Numbered from the stretch's first letter, positions 11,180-21,625 are shown. The stretch is DNA of 64,000 nt from Zopfochytrium polystomum (GCA_025765615.1 JAIVFJ010000083.1:202638-266637); one strand, 5' to 3'. Program-made: numbers and translations. The notes: a model not told the origin generated them from the sequence alone.

Positions 11180-11532
11180 TGTCAGGAACAGGGCAGGACA
11201 GGACAAGGCAGACAAGGAACTGAGAGGAGTGATGATTGTATTGGAAACAATAATTCACTTGAGGGATGGGACAGGTCCCCCATCCCCCTTTTATACCTTT
11301 TGAGAGTGTTCCTTGTCAAGACTCCAAGAAAGTTCCAGAAAGAGCAATTAGTAATACAATGATACCAATGATACCAATGACAACAAGACAAGTCAGGAAA
11401 GCAAAGAAGGTTCCAGAAGGTTCCACAAGGTTCCATGAAGGAATGTTCTAGAAGGTTCCAGAAGGTTCCAGAAGGTTCCATGAAGGAATGTTCTAGAAGG
11501 TTCCAGAGGTTTCCAGAGGGTGATTCATAACA
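11180..11532 (-). repeat. 5' LTR of chromovirus copy 1
   Basis: 353 bp, TGTTATG...CTGACA on the minus strand. A heat-shock-like GAA/TTC array lies around 11406-11503 and a TATAAAA box at 11289-11295. The self-priming PBS lies just inside at 11167-11177. The flank GTTTG matches the other end. Confidence 0.95.
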
Positions 11533-11696
11533 GTTTGGCTTGCCAATTTTCTCTCTCTGTTTTTGGGCCATTTCTCTTTTTCCTTTTTTCTTCAGTCCTT
11601 TGGCACCAATACAGAGCCCCTTCAAATCCATCTGGACCGCAATGGCAAGGGTAGTTGTTGGGGGAGCTGACTGGTCAGCAGCAACAGGCACAAGAC
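11533..11696 (+). repeat. Continuation of the old dispersed repeat after chromovirus copy 1
   Basis: Shares blocks such as TTTTGGGCCATTTCTC and CAAATCCATCTGG with 56790-56875 and, on the other strand, with 24965-25050. It therefore continues the 5850-6230 repeat once the retrotransposon and its GTTTG duplication are removed. Confidence 0.6.
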
Positions 11697-12009
11697 TGTC
11701 AGGAACATTGCAGGACAGGACAAGGCAGGCAAGGAACTGAGAGGAGTGATGATTGTATTGGAAACAATAATTCACTTGAGGGATGGGACAGGTCCCCCCA
11801 TCCCCCTTTTATACCTTTTGAGAGTCTTCCTTGTCAAGACTCAAAGAAAATTCCAGAAAGAGCAAGTAGTAATACAATGATACCAATGATACCAATGACA
11901 ACAACAAGACAAGTCAGGAAAGCAAAGTAGGTTCCAAGAAGGTTCCACAAGGTTCCATGAAGGAATGTTCTAAAAGGTTCCAGAGGTTTCCAGAGGGTGA
12001 TTCATAACA
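11697..12009 (-). mobile_element. Solo LTR of the chromovirus family (short LTR subtype)
   Basis: TGTCAGG...CATAACA ends with the same interior as the full LTRs, but it lacks the second heat-shock-like block and so is about 40 bp shorter. Flanking 5-mers AAGAC and GAAAT do not match. This suggests formation by recombination between different elements, or decay of the duplication. Confidence 0.9.
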
Positions 12010-12560
12010 GAAATGGTCCAGGATATAAGATCTGTGTTGCACACAATGCTTGTTGCAAGCTGATTGATGGACAAAAAATTCGGAATAGCAGGTTGGCACT
12101 GTTGAAGAGCAACTGTGCACCAAATTTCAGGCCAAGGATCAAAGGTTTGGTGGTGCTGTCCCTTGGGGAGTGTTGGAGAACGAAATGGAGGGAACTTGGA
12201 GCAATCTGGTGTGCAGCTGGTGTGACTTGTCACACAGGAAAGCACAAAATGGTGGTTGGAGGTAGTGGTAGTCTAATTTTTGGACCCTTGTTATCGAAAT
12301 CGCTTGTAGTTAACTATACGCATAAGAAAATTAAGTGGTTTAGTGTTGAAGAAGAGGGTGAAATAGAAAAAGGATTACTGGTACTACTATTGGTAAAGAA
12401 TAAATATTTGTGCGACAAAAAGTTAATATAAGTGTGAAGTGTAAATGCAATACAAAATGTTCAATAAAATCAAGTCTAATGACTATATGTTATTGATTAT
12501 GTTAGCCTGCGTAGCATGGGGGATTGGATAGAAAGAAATATTGAAGAAATAAATAAGAAG
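12010..12560. other. AT-rich decayed sequence, no intact gene
   Basis: After the solo LTR the composition becomes distinctly AT-rich from about 12240. Short Lys/Ile/Glu-rich frames exist (around 12250-12430), like the D5-helicase debris that follows, but no motif is recognisable in them. Confidence 0.4.
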
Positions 12561-12570
12561 ATATGGATAA

Positions 12571-12768
12571 ATGGACGAAGAATTTTTATTAGAAAGTGTG
12601 AAAAATACCGCAAAAACAGTCATAGAATACGAAAGAAAGGAAAAAATATGGTGGTATTATGACGACAGTGATGCATTTTGGAAAATAGATATAAATAAAG
12701 AAATTATTACTTCAAGACTTTTTGCAGGATTGAAACACAAATACTTAAATGGTACGGCTATTCCTCCC
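12571..12768 (+). pseudogene. Fragment resembling the N-terminal region of a D5-type primase-helicase
   Basis: A Lys/Glu/Trp-rich segment (AKTVIEYERKEKIWWYYDD, then AFWKIDINKEI) resembles the W-Y-x-F...W-K-x-D block that precedes the D5-N/SF3 helicase domain in viral and plasmid primase-helicases. The surrounding DNA is AT-rich like the helicase fragments at 20.4-24.0 kb. Downstream of ~12768 the composition changes and the similarity stops, so this is a truncated relic at best. The assignment rests on motif memory, not on a search. Confidence 0.35.
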
Positions 12769-12923
12769 CCAGAATTGCTGCTTCCCCCCTCCACCAGCCA
12801 CAATATCTTGTACCTTGTCAAAAGGCGGCACCGTAGCTGAAGCGCCGAGTTCTCTGTAGCCCGCAGGCAGACACTTCTCCTCCTCGGCGCAACCATCTCC
12901 ACCGGCCGCATCGCTGCTTTTAG

Positions 12924-13205
12924 CGACGCAGTGCGGGCGTCAATTATTCTGATACAAGCATCGTCGCCAGCCTTTCTTACGTCTTCAAGCAGGTGAAATC
13001 GTCCTTTATTGCGGCAGCCCTCCGCGATGGAACTCGCAAAAGGTTGGCGACCGTTCTCATCAATCAGCGAGAATTCCACAACAAGTCATATAACGTCTCA
13101 CTTCGATTCTACAAGAAGTTAAACTTGGATTGTCGCAGTATTTGGCGACAGGGTCTGTCGATTGTGGCCTGTTTCGTGGCAAATCCCACTCTTCCTCCCC
13201 GTTGA
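12924..13205 (+). CDS. Possible coding exon of an unrecognised gene
   Basis: An acceptor-like CTGCTTTTAG at 12914-12923 is followed by 94 open codons of balanced composition (SLSYVFKQVKSSFIAAALRD, then FHNKSYNVSLRFYKK) ending in TGA. The amino-acid mix is more protein-like than the surrounding frames, but no upstream exon or family is identified. An antisense frame at 12657-13079 is a competing reading. Confidence 0.25.
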   Translation, partial: RRSAGVNYSDTSIVASLSYVFKQVKSSFIAAALRDGTRKRLATVLINQREFHNKSYNVSLRFYKKLNLDCRSIWRQGLSIVACFVANPTLPPR

Positions 13206-14236
13206 CTTATTTCGACAACCTGAAAATAGCTGGGGTCTCCGCGTGTGGAGCTGGAGGGTGCGATTCTCGATTTTCTGGGCGCCTCGTTTTATGAATTTTT
13301 TTTTTTCGTGACGCATCGACAAAGCAAGTCGACAAGTAGGAATACCTCCCAGTTGAGGGCGCGCAGATTGTTCGCAACGCCCTTGGTGTTCTGAAGGGAT
13401 GACTTGTCAAATGGATCTTGAAAGAAAAAACAATCGAACCAACGAAGCTTGATCCGTGTAAGAACCGGTCTCTCGACCTTCCAAACGACACCCGCTTCCA
13501 TACGGTGGACCTCTCAATCAATCGCTTAGATCTTTCCAAAGCAGATCTCTGTGACGATCTCCATCGCCTCTCTCTGGTCTCCCTTGTCTCTTTGTTCGTT
13601 CGATCGCTCGATTATTCCAACATCCCAGTGGTGGAGTCATCACAATCCCTCTCGATCTCTCTCTCGATCTCCCTCTCGATCTCCCTCTCACACCTCAGAT
13701 CGATCCTCAAACGCTCTCTTACATCGCTTTGGCGGTGGATCTCTCAATCGATCGCTTCGACAAATCCCTTTGACCATTTCCTCTCGCTCGATCCCGCAGC
13801 CTCTCTTGTTCTTTCGATTACTCCAACTGAAACCCAGTGTTTGAATCGCAAACCTCAATCTCTCCCATCCCACGCTTCCTAATGAGCACATTGAGCCGAT
13901 CGATCAATCCCTGTGACACCCTCCTTCGTTGATAGTCTTTCCCTATTGCATCGATCGATATTTACCATTCTCCCCACTAACGCCTAACTTTGATGGAATT
14001 TAGATTTGTCGCTTGTTCTGGTAACCTTTAGCACTTGTGAGAACGACCACCCTACGTAGATTCCTCCGATCGATCCCCCCTCATACCAAATACTACTTCG
14101 CTTGACGAGCGGTGATTGCTTTGATTTAGTTACACCATTCCCCCTTCCCCAATCTGCTCCAAAGCTCTTTTCTACATATTTTGCTGCCTAATCTAACACT
14201 CGTCTCTTACTTCCAGACTCTGGCACTGATCAACAA
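13206..14236. other. Upstream region of the TIR-NACHT-WD40 gene
   Basis: Pyrimidine-rich DNA with TCGATC-rich patches, a CTCTCGATCTC microrepeat near 13650-13690, and a ~24-bp direct repeat at about 13504 and 13735 (GGTGGA-C/T-CTCTCAATC). A CTTACTTCCAG sequence just before 14218 looks like a splice acceptor, so a 5' UTR intron is likely. No gene is supported. Confidence 0.4.
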
Positions 14237-17200
14237 ATGGCCACCCAAGTGACTGCAATCTTTGAGTATGGTGGAAAGGGCATGAGGATATCTGTTTCAG
14301 CAACCGTTGGGCTGGATGATTTGCTTCAGCTTGTGGCAACCCATTGGAAGATACCTGTTCCAATCGTGTTGGAGTATGTGGACAGGGCAACTGGTCAGAT
14401 AATGGTACTTGATGTAGATGACGACCTGTCCAGCCTGCTTTCACAGAATTTCGAGTGGAAAGTGAGGTCCTTTGCCTTTTCTCATTTCCGATCCCCCTTC
14501 TCACAATGTTCAAGGTTTATGCTGCTGAAGCCCCTCCCACTGCAGTTAGTGGAACCAGCAATAGTTATGATACAAAGCTTGTTGGCAAGAAAGGTCAGAA
14601 GCTGTGATTCAGTAATGCGCTCCAAAGCTTACACATTGACTTTCCATTCATTTCCTCAGAAAATTGGATTGAACTTATTCCAGACAATTGGGAGTGCAAA
14701 ACTAAAGTTCGAAAACACCCATTCTTTATCAGGTTTGTGTCTCCTTCTACATCCCCTGCTCTAATATCTTTCAGTTACCAACCAGCTACAGAGACTGTAG
14801 TTGCTAGAAATCTATTTGATAAGATGAAGACAACCCTTCTGGAAGTATACCCAGCGTCTGTACTTCCTGCTGAGTCCAGACTGGATGGAAGACATGCTTT
14901 CTGGGATGCAGAATGTCTTTCCTTTGGCCAGGACTGGGGAATCAACTTCATGTCTGGCCTGTTTCACTCTAAAGTCATTGTTTTGTTGTGTTCTGATGCA
15001 AGTATGAAGAGGATGCTTGAGGCTGACAAAAAGCCAGACAGCTGCTTGTTGGAGGTGGGCTCTGCTCTAGCTTGATCTATTCTGATACAACTTTAGTGGG
15101 AGCTTGCACTTCAGATGAGCAAGGAGAGAGGCCATGATATTCTGCCTGTACTTCTTTCAAGCAAAGTGATGGCCACTGTTGATGGAAAGAAGGAAATGTT
15201 GTGGAAAGAGTTCAGCACCTTTGATCACTCGATGTTTCCTGCCAAGCCTCATGCCCACCCTCTAAGCCCTGGCCGCCAGACAGTGGCTGAAACGGTGGAG
15301 ATGGTGATGAAGCTGAATGGGCCAAAAGCAAATCCTGAGAGAGATGTTATGATGTGAGTGCACACACCTTTTTTCTTTTCTTTGCCCTCACCTTACCTTC
15401 GCATTAAAGGATTGTGACTGAAGCCAGAAATGTATATAGTCGCCGTAAGGCTGAATTGAAGACCCCTAGTCCAAGCCACGATATTTCACTTTCCAGATCT
15501 AGTTTGGCTGAATTGGAGAAATGGTTGTCTCCCCTGTCTGAAATCATGGATCTTGAGAGGGAAGCTCTCCTGAAGAATGTACTTCCCGGATCCAGGCAGT
15601 GGCTGCTTGAGACAGTGTTCAAGTTTTTGTCTCCAGATGATCCCTCGGTTGCTAACACCAACAGGGTGATGTGGTTGAAGGGTGTGGCTGGAGTGGGCAA
15701 ATCTGTGATGGCTGCCATGGTCTCCAGGGAGCTGCAGGCGCAGGGCATGCTTGGTGGCTTATTCTTCTGCAAGCATGATGACGAGCGTCACAGCAGTGCT
15801 CGAAACCTGGTCTTGACTCTTGTGTTTGGTCTTGCAAAGTTCAGTCTTAAGTTTGGAATGAATCTCCTTCAAGTCAAGCAAGACAATCCAGATATTTTGT
15901 CCAAATCAGTGTTTGAGATGATCAAGGTGCTGCTTGTCCAGCCATTGAAGAAAGTTGTTGATGCCAAGGAGCTGGATATACCTGTGGTCCTGGTTGTTGA
16001 TGCCCTTGATGAATGCAGTGTTATTGGACAGAGGAAGGAGATTCTTTTGGTGTTTCAGGAACTGGACAGGCTGCTTCCTGATAATGTGAAGATGCTGGTG
16101 ACTGGACGGCCTGAAGTGGATATTGTGAAAGCCTTTGCGCTGACTCCGTTTGAAATTGAACCAACTGCTGATGAAAACACTGAGGATCAAATTGAGTTCA
16201 CAAGAAATTTCCTCAGATCCTTGAATGCTGAGCAATCTGTTGTTGATGAGGGCTCTGAGATTCTGGTGTCAAAGTCTGCTGGAATGTTTGTCTGGCTTGT
16301 GACTGCTTGCACTTATTTGCGAAAATTAAAAACTGAAGAAATCACTCTTGAGCAAATTAAAAACCTTCCCGATGGTGACAGGATGGATGGAAGTGTTGAC
16401 TTGATGTATGACAGAATATTCAATGACATCCTTCAGTCTATCAAGGAGAGCCATTTTGAAACTCTTCTTCATGCTGTGTTGTCGATCATTGTTCTTGCCT
16501 ATGAACCTCTGACTGCTGCAGCAATCGTATCTCTGCTGGACAAGGAGGAACCTGAAAATGTGATAAGGTGCATCCGAATGCTTGATTCGATCCTTGTGCT
16601 TGATGGTTCCACAAAGAAGATCAAAATCTTCCACAAGTCTGCCAAGGACTATCTGACAACTCCAGAAAGATGCAAGCTGTCCCTTCAGATTGACCTGGAA
16701 AGTAGCCACTCTGAATTTGCAAGGCTGTGCATCAGTGCAATGGACAAGAATCTGAAATTTAATGTGTGTGACCTGCCATTCTCAGATTTTCACTCCGAGA
16801 TTCCCGATTTTGATGAGAAAGTGCAGAAAGGAATGCCTGAGCACGTCAGATATGCAGTGAAGCACTTCTGGGAACACTGCTTTGACTCAGGAGCCAATAT
16901 GCTACGCAAACACAGCTCAAATATTGAAAAGAATGTCCAAGAAGATGGTGATGGTGATGATAATAAAAGGTGGTTTGATGCTGAGGAAGACACTCAGGAC
17001 AGCAGTCTGCTTCAGCCAGGAAGTATGAAACTTTCTCCACAAAAATTTGAAGAGGCCACTGAAGATTTGCGAGGAGATGCAATTGAGAAGCCTGTGTCAA
17101 CCACTCCATCCTATTTACTTGATCAGACTCTTTTTGCTCAATTGCAAAAATTTCTTGTGCAACACGGACACCACTACTTGGAAGCATGCAGCTTGCTAGA

Positions 17201-19247
17201 CTCCCTCAATTTGGTTATTTCTGCCATGACCAAGCTCCAGAAGCTTGTTCTTGCCAAGACACACCAAGTCCACACCCTGATGGAAGATATGAAAAGGGTT
17301 GTGCAGAAGTTTCTCATTCCACTCAAGGCATCTGCATTGCAGGTTTATTTCACTGCTGTACCCTTCTCCCCGAGTGATTCTGAATTTTTTAAGACATTTG
17401 TTCAGAATGTGCCTGAAAGTGTGTCATGCCCTAGAGTTGTGAAGGGGCAACCAAAATCTTGGCCTTCCTGTTTAAATATTCTTAAGGGACACTCTTATGA
17501 TGTCTCCGCTGCAGCATTCAGTCCTGATGGGCAGTTTGTAGTGTCAGCAAGTCGGGACGGGACAGTCAGGATTTGGAATGCTTCCACTGGCCAGGAGCTG
17601 CATAAGCTGGAGGGACACACTGATTTTGTCTACTCTGCAGCATTCAGTCCTGATGGGCAGTTTGTTGTGTCTGGAAGTTGGGACAAGACAGTCAGGATTT
17701 GGAATGCTTCCACTGGCCAGGAGCTGCAAAAGCTGGAGGGACACACTGATTTTGTCTACTCTGCAGCATTCAGTTCTGATTGGCAGTTTGTTGTGTCTGG
17801 AAGTCGGGACAGGACAGTCAGGATTTGGAATGCTTCCACTGGCCAGGAGCTGCAAAAGCTGGAGGGACACTCTCATGATGTCCGCTCTGCAGCATTCAGT
17901 CCTGATGGGCAGTTTGTTGTGTCTGGAAGTAGTGACAAGACAGTCAGGATTTGGAAAGCTTCCACTGGCCAGGAGCTGCAAAAGCTGGAGGGACACTCTC
18001 ATGATGTCCGCTCTGCAGCATTCAGTCCTGATGGGCAGTTTGTTGTGTCTGGAAGTAGTGACAAGACAGTCAGGATTTGGAAAGCTTCCACTGGCCAGGA
18101 GCTGCATAAACTGGAGGGACACTCTCGTTCTGTCAACTCTGCAGCATTCAGCTCTGATGGGCAGTTTATTGTGTCTGGAAGTGATGACAAGACAGTCAGG
18201 ATTTGGAATGCTTCCACTGGCCAGGAGCTGCATAAGCTGGAGGGCCACTCTTATTATGTTACGTCTGCAGCATTCAGTCCTGATGGGCAGTTTGTTGTGT
18301 CTGGAAGTAGTGACAAGTCAGTCAGGCTTTGGAATGCTTCCACTGGCCAGGAGCTGCAAAAGCTGGAGGGACACACTGATTTTGTCTACTCTGCAGCATT
18401 CAGTTCTGATTGGCAGTTTGTTGTGTCTGGAAGTCGGGACAGGACAGTCAGGATTTGGAATGCTTCCACTGGCCAGGAGTTGCAAAAGCTGGAGGGACAC
18501 ACTGATTTTGTCTACTCTGCAGCATTCAGTTCTGATTGGCAGTTTGTTGTTTCTGGAAGTCGGGACGAGACAGTCAGAATTTGGAATGCTTCCACTGGCC
18601 AGGAGCTGCGTAAGCTGGAGGGACACTCGAGTTCCGTCAACTCTGCAGCATTCAGTTCTGATGGGCAGTTTGTTGTTTCTGGAAGTGATGACAAGACAGT
18701 CAGAATTTGGAATGCTTCCACTGGCCAAGAGCTGCATAAGCTGGAGGGACACTCTGATTATGTTATGTCTGCAGCATTCAGTCCTGATGGGCAGTTTGTT
18801 GTGTCTGGAAGTGATGACGAGACAGTCAGGATTTGGAATGCTTCCACTGGCCAGGAGCTCCATAAGCTGGATGGTTTTTCATTCACAGATTCTTCTGGAT
18901 TCAGTCCTGATGGGCAATCTGTTGTTTTGGAGGACGAAAATAGCAAGAGAATGTTTGTGAACTTTAGGACAGGATTGCCAGTGGAAAGTAGAGCTGTCAC
19001 ACTCACAACTCCAAGCGTGGCACACCTGTTTAGTGCACGTAATCTGTCAGGACAGCGACTGGAGAGTGTGGAAAGTGTGTTTCATCGTGGTGTTTGGTTC
19101 ACCTTTGATGTCACAAAAGTCTGTTGCTGGCTTTCGCCTGAATTCCGTGGCACATTGCAGCTCTTCTCAAGGGAAATTGTTTTCATTTTGGGTTCAGGAT
19201 TTTCCTCTGTTATTGAGTTTTGCCCAGAAGTGGCTCTTTCTCTTTGA
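14237..19247 (+). CDS. TIR-NACHT-WD40 STAND protein (putative intracellular immune or cell-death receptor)
   Basis: Six exons (14237-14461, 14515-14593, 14660-14732, 14775-15054, 15097-15353, 15410-19247) join with matching phases to 1,583 residues. Residues 1-75 look ubiquitin/PB1-like. TIR (about 120-290) starts FFISYQPATE, has FWDAECLSFGQDW, and an LLEWELAL helix whose Glu sits where TIR NADases keep the catalytic residue. NACHT follows: Walker A GVAGVGKS (~396-403), Walker B VVLVVDALDEC (~497-507). WD40 repeats fill ~995-1457, 11 near-identical units of 42 residues plus a degenerate twelfth, then a ~100-residue tail. In known STAND proteins the repeats sense a ligand, NACHT oligomerises on ATP binding, and TIR signals or cleaves NAD+. 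A 5' UTR intron is likely. Introns are inferred, but the continuous TIR across them is strong support. Confidence 0.85.
17486..18871 (+). repeat. Eleven 126-bp tandem repeats encoding WD40 units
   Basis: The period is exactly 126 bp (42 codons, GH...WD-type units). Most of each unit is identical at nucleotide level (AGTTTGTTGTGTCTGGAAGT core). Variation clusters at the residues after GH (TDFVY, SHDVR, SRSVN, SYYVT, SSSVN, SDYVM) and at the residue before the conserved D of the blade (S, R, D, W). This is the homogenised but face-variable pattern known from fungal HET/NWD recognition genes. Confidence 0.95.
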
Positions 19248-19430
19248 ATTTCTGTGCTTCTGTGGATTTTTTCACCGTGAGGGAGGCAAACTTGTTTTGT
19301 GAAGACAGTGTGATGTTAAATTTGAAGAAAATACAAAGAAATGAGAGATTATTAACCATTTTGCTGGACATTGCACACAAATTTACTTAACAAATAAAAC
19401 CCAATTTTTTCACTAGATTCGTAAATTCTT
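19248..19430. other. 3' flank of the TIR-NACHT-WD40 gene
   Basis: AT-rich with an AATAAA signal at 19393-19398 (CAAATAAAACCC), a plausible polyadenylation signal. No gene. Confidence 0.4.
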
Positions 19431-19599
19431 ACTGTCAATTTCATAGACCTTGAGATTTTGAGGCAGCAAAAAAAAAGTTTGGTGGAACGTCAAAAACTTT
19501 TGACTATTGGAGACAGACCACCCGTCCTAATTGAAAACTTTTTTTTGTTTCCCCAACGCTTTTTTCGGCCTCAAAATCTCAAGGAATTTGAAATTCACT
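19431..19599. mobile_element. MITE-like palindromic element, copy B
   Basis: The left end ACTGTCAATTTCATAGACC matches the reverse complement of the right end of the element at 5210-5343. The right end (GAATTTGAAATTCACT) matches the reverse complement of its left end. Both contain CTTGAGATTTTGAGGC and long A or T runs. Inserted just 3' of the TIR-NACHT-WD40 gene. Confidence 0.65.
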
Positions 19600-20036
19600 C
19601 TAATTGTTTTCACAATATTTTGAGTTCCTGGCCACTATTTATCTTTTTAAACATTTCTTCCATTTTCTACTTATTATTTTTTTCAACGGACATCTTACTT
19701 CAAATTAGGAATGTTACTTCTCAGAACTTCACATACATTTATTTCTATCGATTTCCACGCCTATTCCAGACACTTATATCAGCTTCTTGTCGTACATTTC
19801 TTTATACTTGCTTAAAAATAATACTTGTAAACCCTTTTGTTATTTCGATAAAAGGTTCTGTATTTGATATGAAAACCTCAGTGTCCCCACAAATTCGTAT
19901 CTGTATTTGATTATCTTATTATTTTTGTACAGCTTAATTAAACATGAAAAGCTTCAACAAAAAAATGTACAGTTTTAAAAAATTTTTTGTAAAATGTACG
20001 GTTTTAGTAAACTTTTGTACAGTTTCAAGTTTTTTT

Positions 20037-20229
20037 GTACAGTGCGGGACATCAAAAACAATTGCAAATTCACTCAACACAATAAAACAGCTAATCCCAC
20101 TAACACAAACCCCCCTATTTCCTAAGATACATCAGTTCTCCCCACTATCGTACATCGATTAACATAGAAACTGTTTTAGTAGGGAATGTCGATTTCGAAT
20201 TTGCTTGTTTTTGATGTCCCACACTGTAC
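20037..20229. mobile_element. Short TIR element ending GTACAGTG(C/T)GGGACATC
   Basis: Left end GTACAGTGCGGGACATC and right end GATGTCCCACACTGTAC are inverted repeats, and the homology runs about 30 bp inward. About 190 bp long and non-coding. The matching copy in the other arm is 63798-63986. Confidence 0.6.
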
Positions 20230-20438
20230 AGGTAATAAGTGATGGCCCTTTTCAAGTTATTGAAGCCAATTGCCAACAAGTGCCTAAAAAGTAACGCCAT
20301 AAAGTTTCAAAACGAGCCTAAAGAACCTTTCCACTATGACGCTGTTTTTCCAAAAAGTGACGCTTTTCTTAAAAAAAGTAATGCTGATTGCCCAAAAGGT
20401 GACGCCTCTTAAATCATCACTAAAGAAAGTTTTAGTCT
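20230..20438. repeat. Block of spaced GTGACGC-like motifs
   Basis: Contains several variants of AAAAGT(G/A)A(C/T)GC at irregular spacing (near 20289, 20337, 20354, 20378 and 20397) beside the D5-helicase relic. The mirror copy is 63594-63790. It resembles transposon subterminal repeats; the function is unknown. Confidence 0.35.
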
Positions 20439-20890
20439 TCAATTTAAAAATACCCTTCTATAATCCACTCCCTTAATCATTTTTCTCTCGCAATAACCAT
20501 AACACTTGAAGACATTTTCAATTAGCCTTGTTGTTTGAACAATGTATTTATCGTATCTATGACGCTTGAAAAATTCTTTAATGTCAGTTAGTGAAACAAA
20601 ATCGTCTATTTCCCCAACTTCATATTGTCTTTCCAATTTATCTATCACACTTTCTTTGTCTGTTCAATACATTTTTCGAATTGATTCAAATGATAATGGT
20701 TGATTATAGATGAAGATGTTGTCTCTGAGTTTTTTGTATGTATCAGGTAGAATTAGAAGCAATGCTTGTTTCATTTTCTTTTGTCTTTCTTTTGTACATT
20801 TTACTGCCAATTTTTCATGTCACTCTTTTGGTTTAGCAACAAACTTTGTTTTATGTCAGATCCTTCAGGGAGCAAAATGCTGGTAATTTG
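20439..20890 (-). pseudogene. C-terminal part of a D5-type SF3 primase-helicase (relic, left arm)
   Basis: On the minus strand the frame reads ALLLILPDTYKKLRDNIF, then FESIRKMY, one stop, then VIDKLERQYEVGEIDDF, LTDIKEFFKRH, and ends at a TGA after KGVDYRRVFLN. Short AT-rich, Lys/Tyr-rich C-terminal segments of this type follow the SF3 helicase core in D5-like proteins of large DNA viruses and virus-like plasmids. Given the ATPase fragment upstream on the same strand, this is the likely 3' end of the same gene. At least one in-frame stop and other breaks make it a pseudogene. The mirror copy is at 63175-63594. Confidence 0.5.
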
Positions 20891-21249
20891 GTGAACGGTT
20901 TTTTTGTACGCTTTTTTTGTACGCTTTTCTAACTATTTTGTACGTTGTTTTTATTTATGGTCTTGTTTTTAAGAAATTAACACTAAGGAATCATAATTTG
21001 TATCACACTCTTATTTATTGTGTAACCAAAAGAGTTTTTCCTTTTTTCGAGAACAATTTAAGTCTCACATTTCTTTTGCTGTGACATATTTCACTGTCAT
21101 GATTGTGATTTTCCATTAAAAATTATACCTGATTTCCTCAGTTTGTACGCTTTTCGAATTTTTTTGTACGCTTTTCTAAAAAGTTGTACAAGTGAAACAT
21201 CTGAAACATTGCATTTTGATTTCAGACCCACAAACACATTTTCTATATG
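20891..21249. mobile_element. Non-coding insertion rich in AAAAGCGTACAAA motifs inside the helicase relic
   Basis: Several copies of GCGTACAAAAA lie near each end (plus-strand TTTTTGTACGCTTTT at about 20911-20930 and 21145-21180). The intervening AT-rich DNA has no frame. Helicase-like sequence resumes on either side, so it interrupts the gene. Exact ends are uncertain. Confidence 0.4.
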
Positions 21250-21625
21250 CCTTACCACCCACTTCCTTTCTTTCTTCCAACATCATTCCCCCAAATGCTT
21301 TTGTGAATTAATTTTAGAGCAAAAACATTATTCTTTGCAATGTCTTTTCACTGAGCAGCATCTTTTTCACACCATTCTAATAAACATAGCCTTTCAATTT
21401 CCTAAAATTTATCTGTCAGAATTTTATTATACAGCAAACTTCTTGAATAGGATCCAAAAATAGTATTTAATCTATCTGATACAAAACTTTTTCCATTACT
21501 GGTGGTTCCTTCATGTAGTACTAACAAGTCATCTCTAGGTATTCTATCCAATGTCTTTGCAAGAAGTTCTAGTACTTTGTCAACATCTTTCTCATTAATG
21601 TCTTCAGAACAGGTCTCGATAGGAC
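21250..21625 (-). pseudogene. ATPase core of a D5-type SF3 primase-helicase (relic, left arm)
   Basis: The minus strand encodes DVDKVLELLAKTLDRIP, then LHEGTTSNGKSFVSDRL, an SF3/D5-type Walker A (G-x-T-S-N-G-K-S) followed by IFGSYSRSLLYNKILTDK as in D5 primase-helicases. A stop follows about 25 residues later. These enzymes unwind DNA at the replication origin of large DNA viruses and linear plasmids. The left-arm copy keeps a longer open frame than the right-arm copy (62430-62850), which has extra single-base insertions. Confidence 0.6.

Larger units (their letters stand above)
6231..11532 (-). mobile_element. Full-length Ty3/gypsy chromovirus, copy 1
   Basis: Two 353-bp LTRs (6231-6583 and 11180-11532) that look identical by eye, with TGTTATG...CTGACA ends, bracket gag and pol. 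A perfect 5-bp target duplication GTTTG lies at 6226-6230 and 11533-11537. The order is LTR, PBS, gag, protease, RT, RNase H, integrase, chromodomain, purine tract (AAAAGGGGGAGATGA), LTR. The PBS is complementary to the predicted transcript start, as in the self-priming Tf1/sushi group. Apparently identical LTRs indicate recent insertion, yet the pol region has an in-frame TGA and frame changes shared with the other two full copies. It landed in an older repeat. Confidence 0.95.

Noticed and set aside
17486..18871. Regular repeats considered as a CRISPR-like or satellite array
   Set aside because: The period is 126 bp with no distinct spacers, and the repeats are codon-phased WD40 units inside a long open frame in eukaryotic DNA.
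17544..18960. Long frames (up to 460 codons) on both strands over the WD40 repeats
   Set aside because: They are out-of-frame readings of the 126-bp tandem repeats, whose length is a multiple of three. Only the frame with GH...WD units and Walker motifs upstream is coding.
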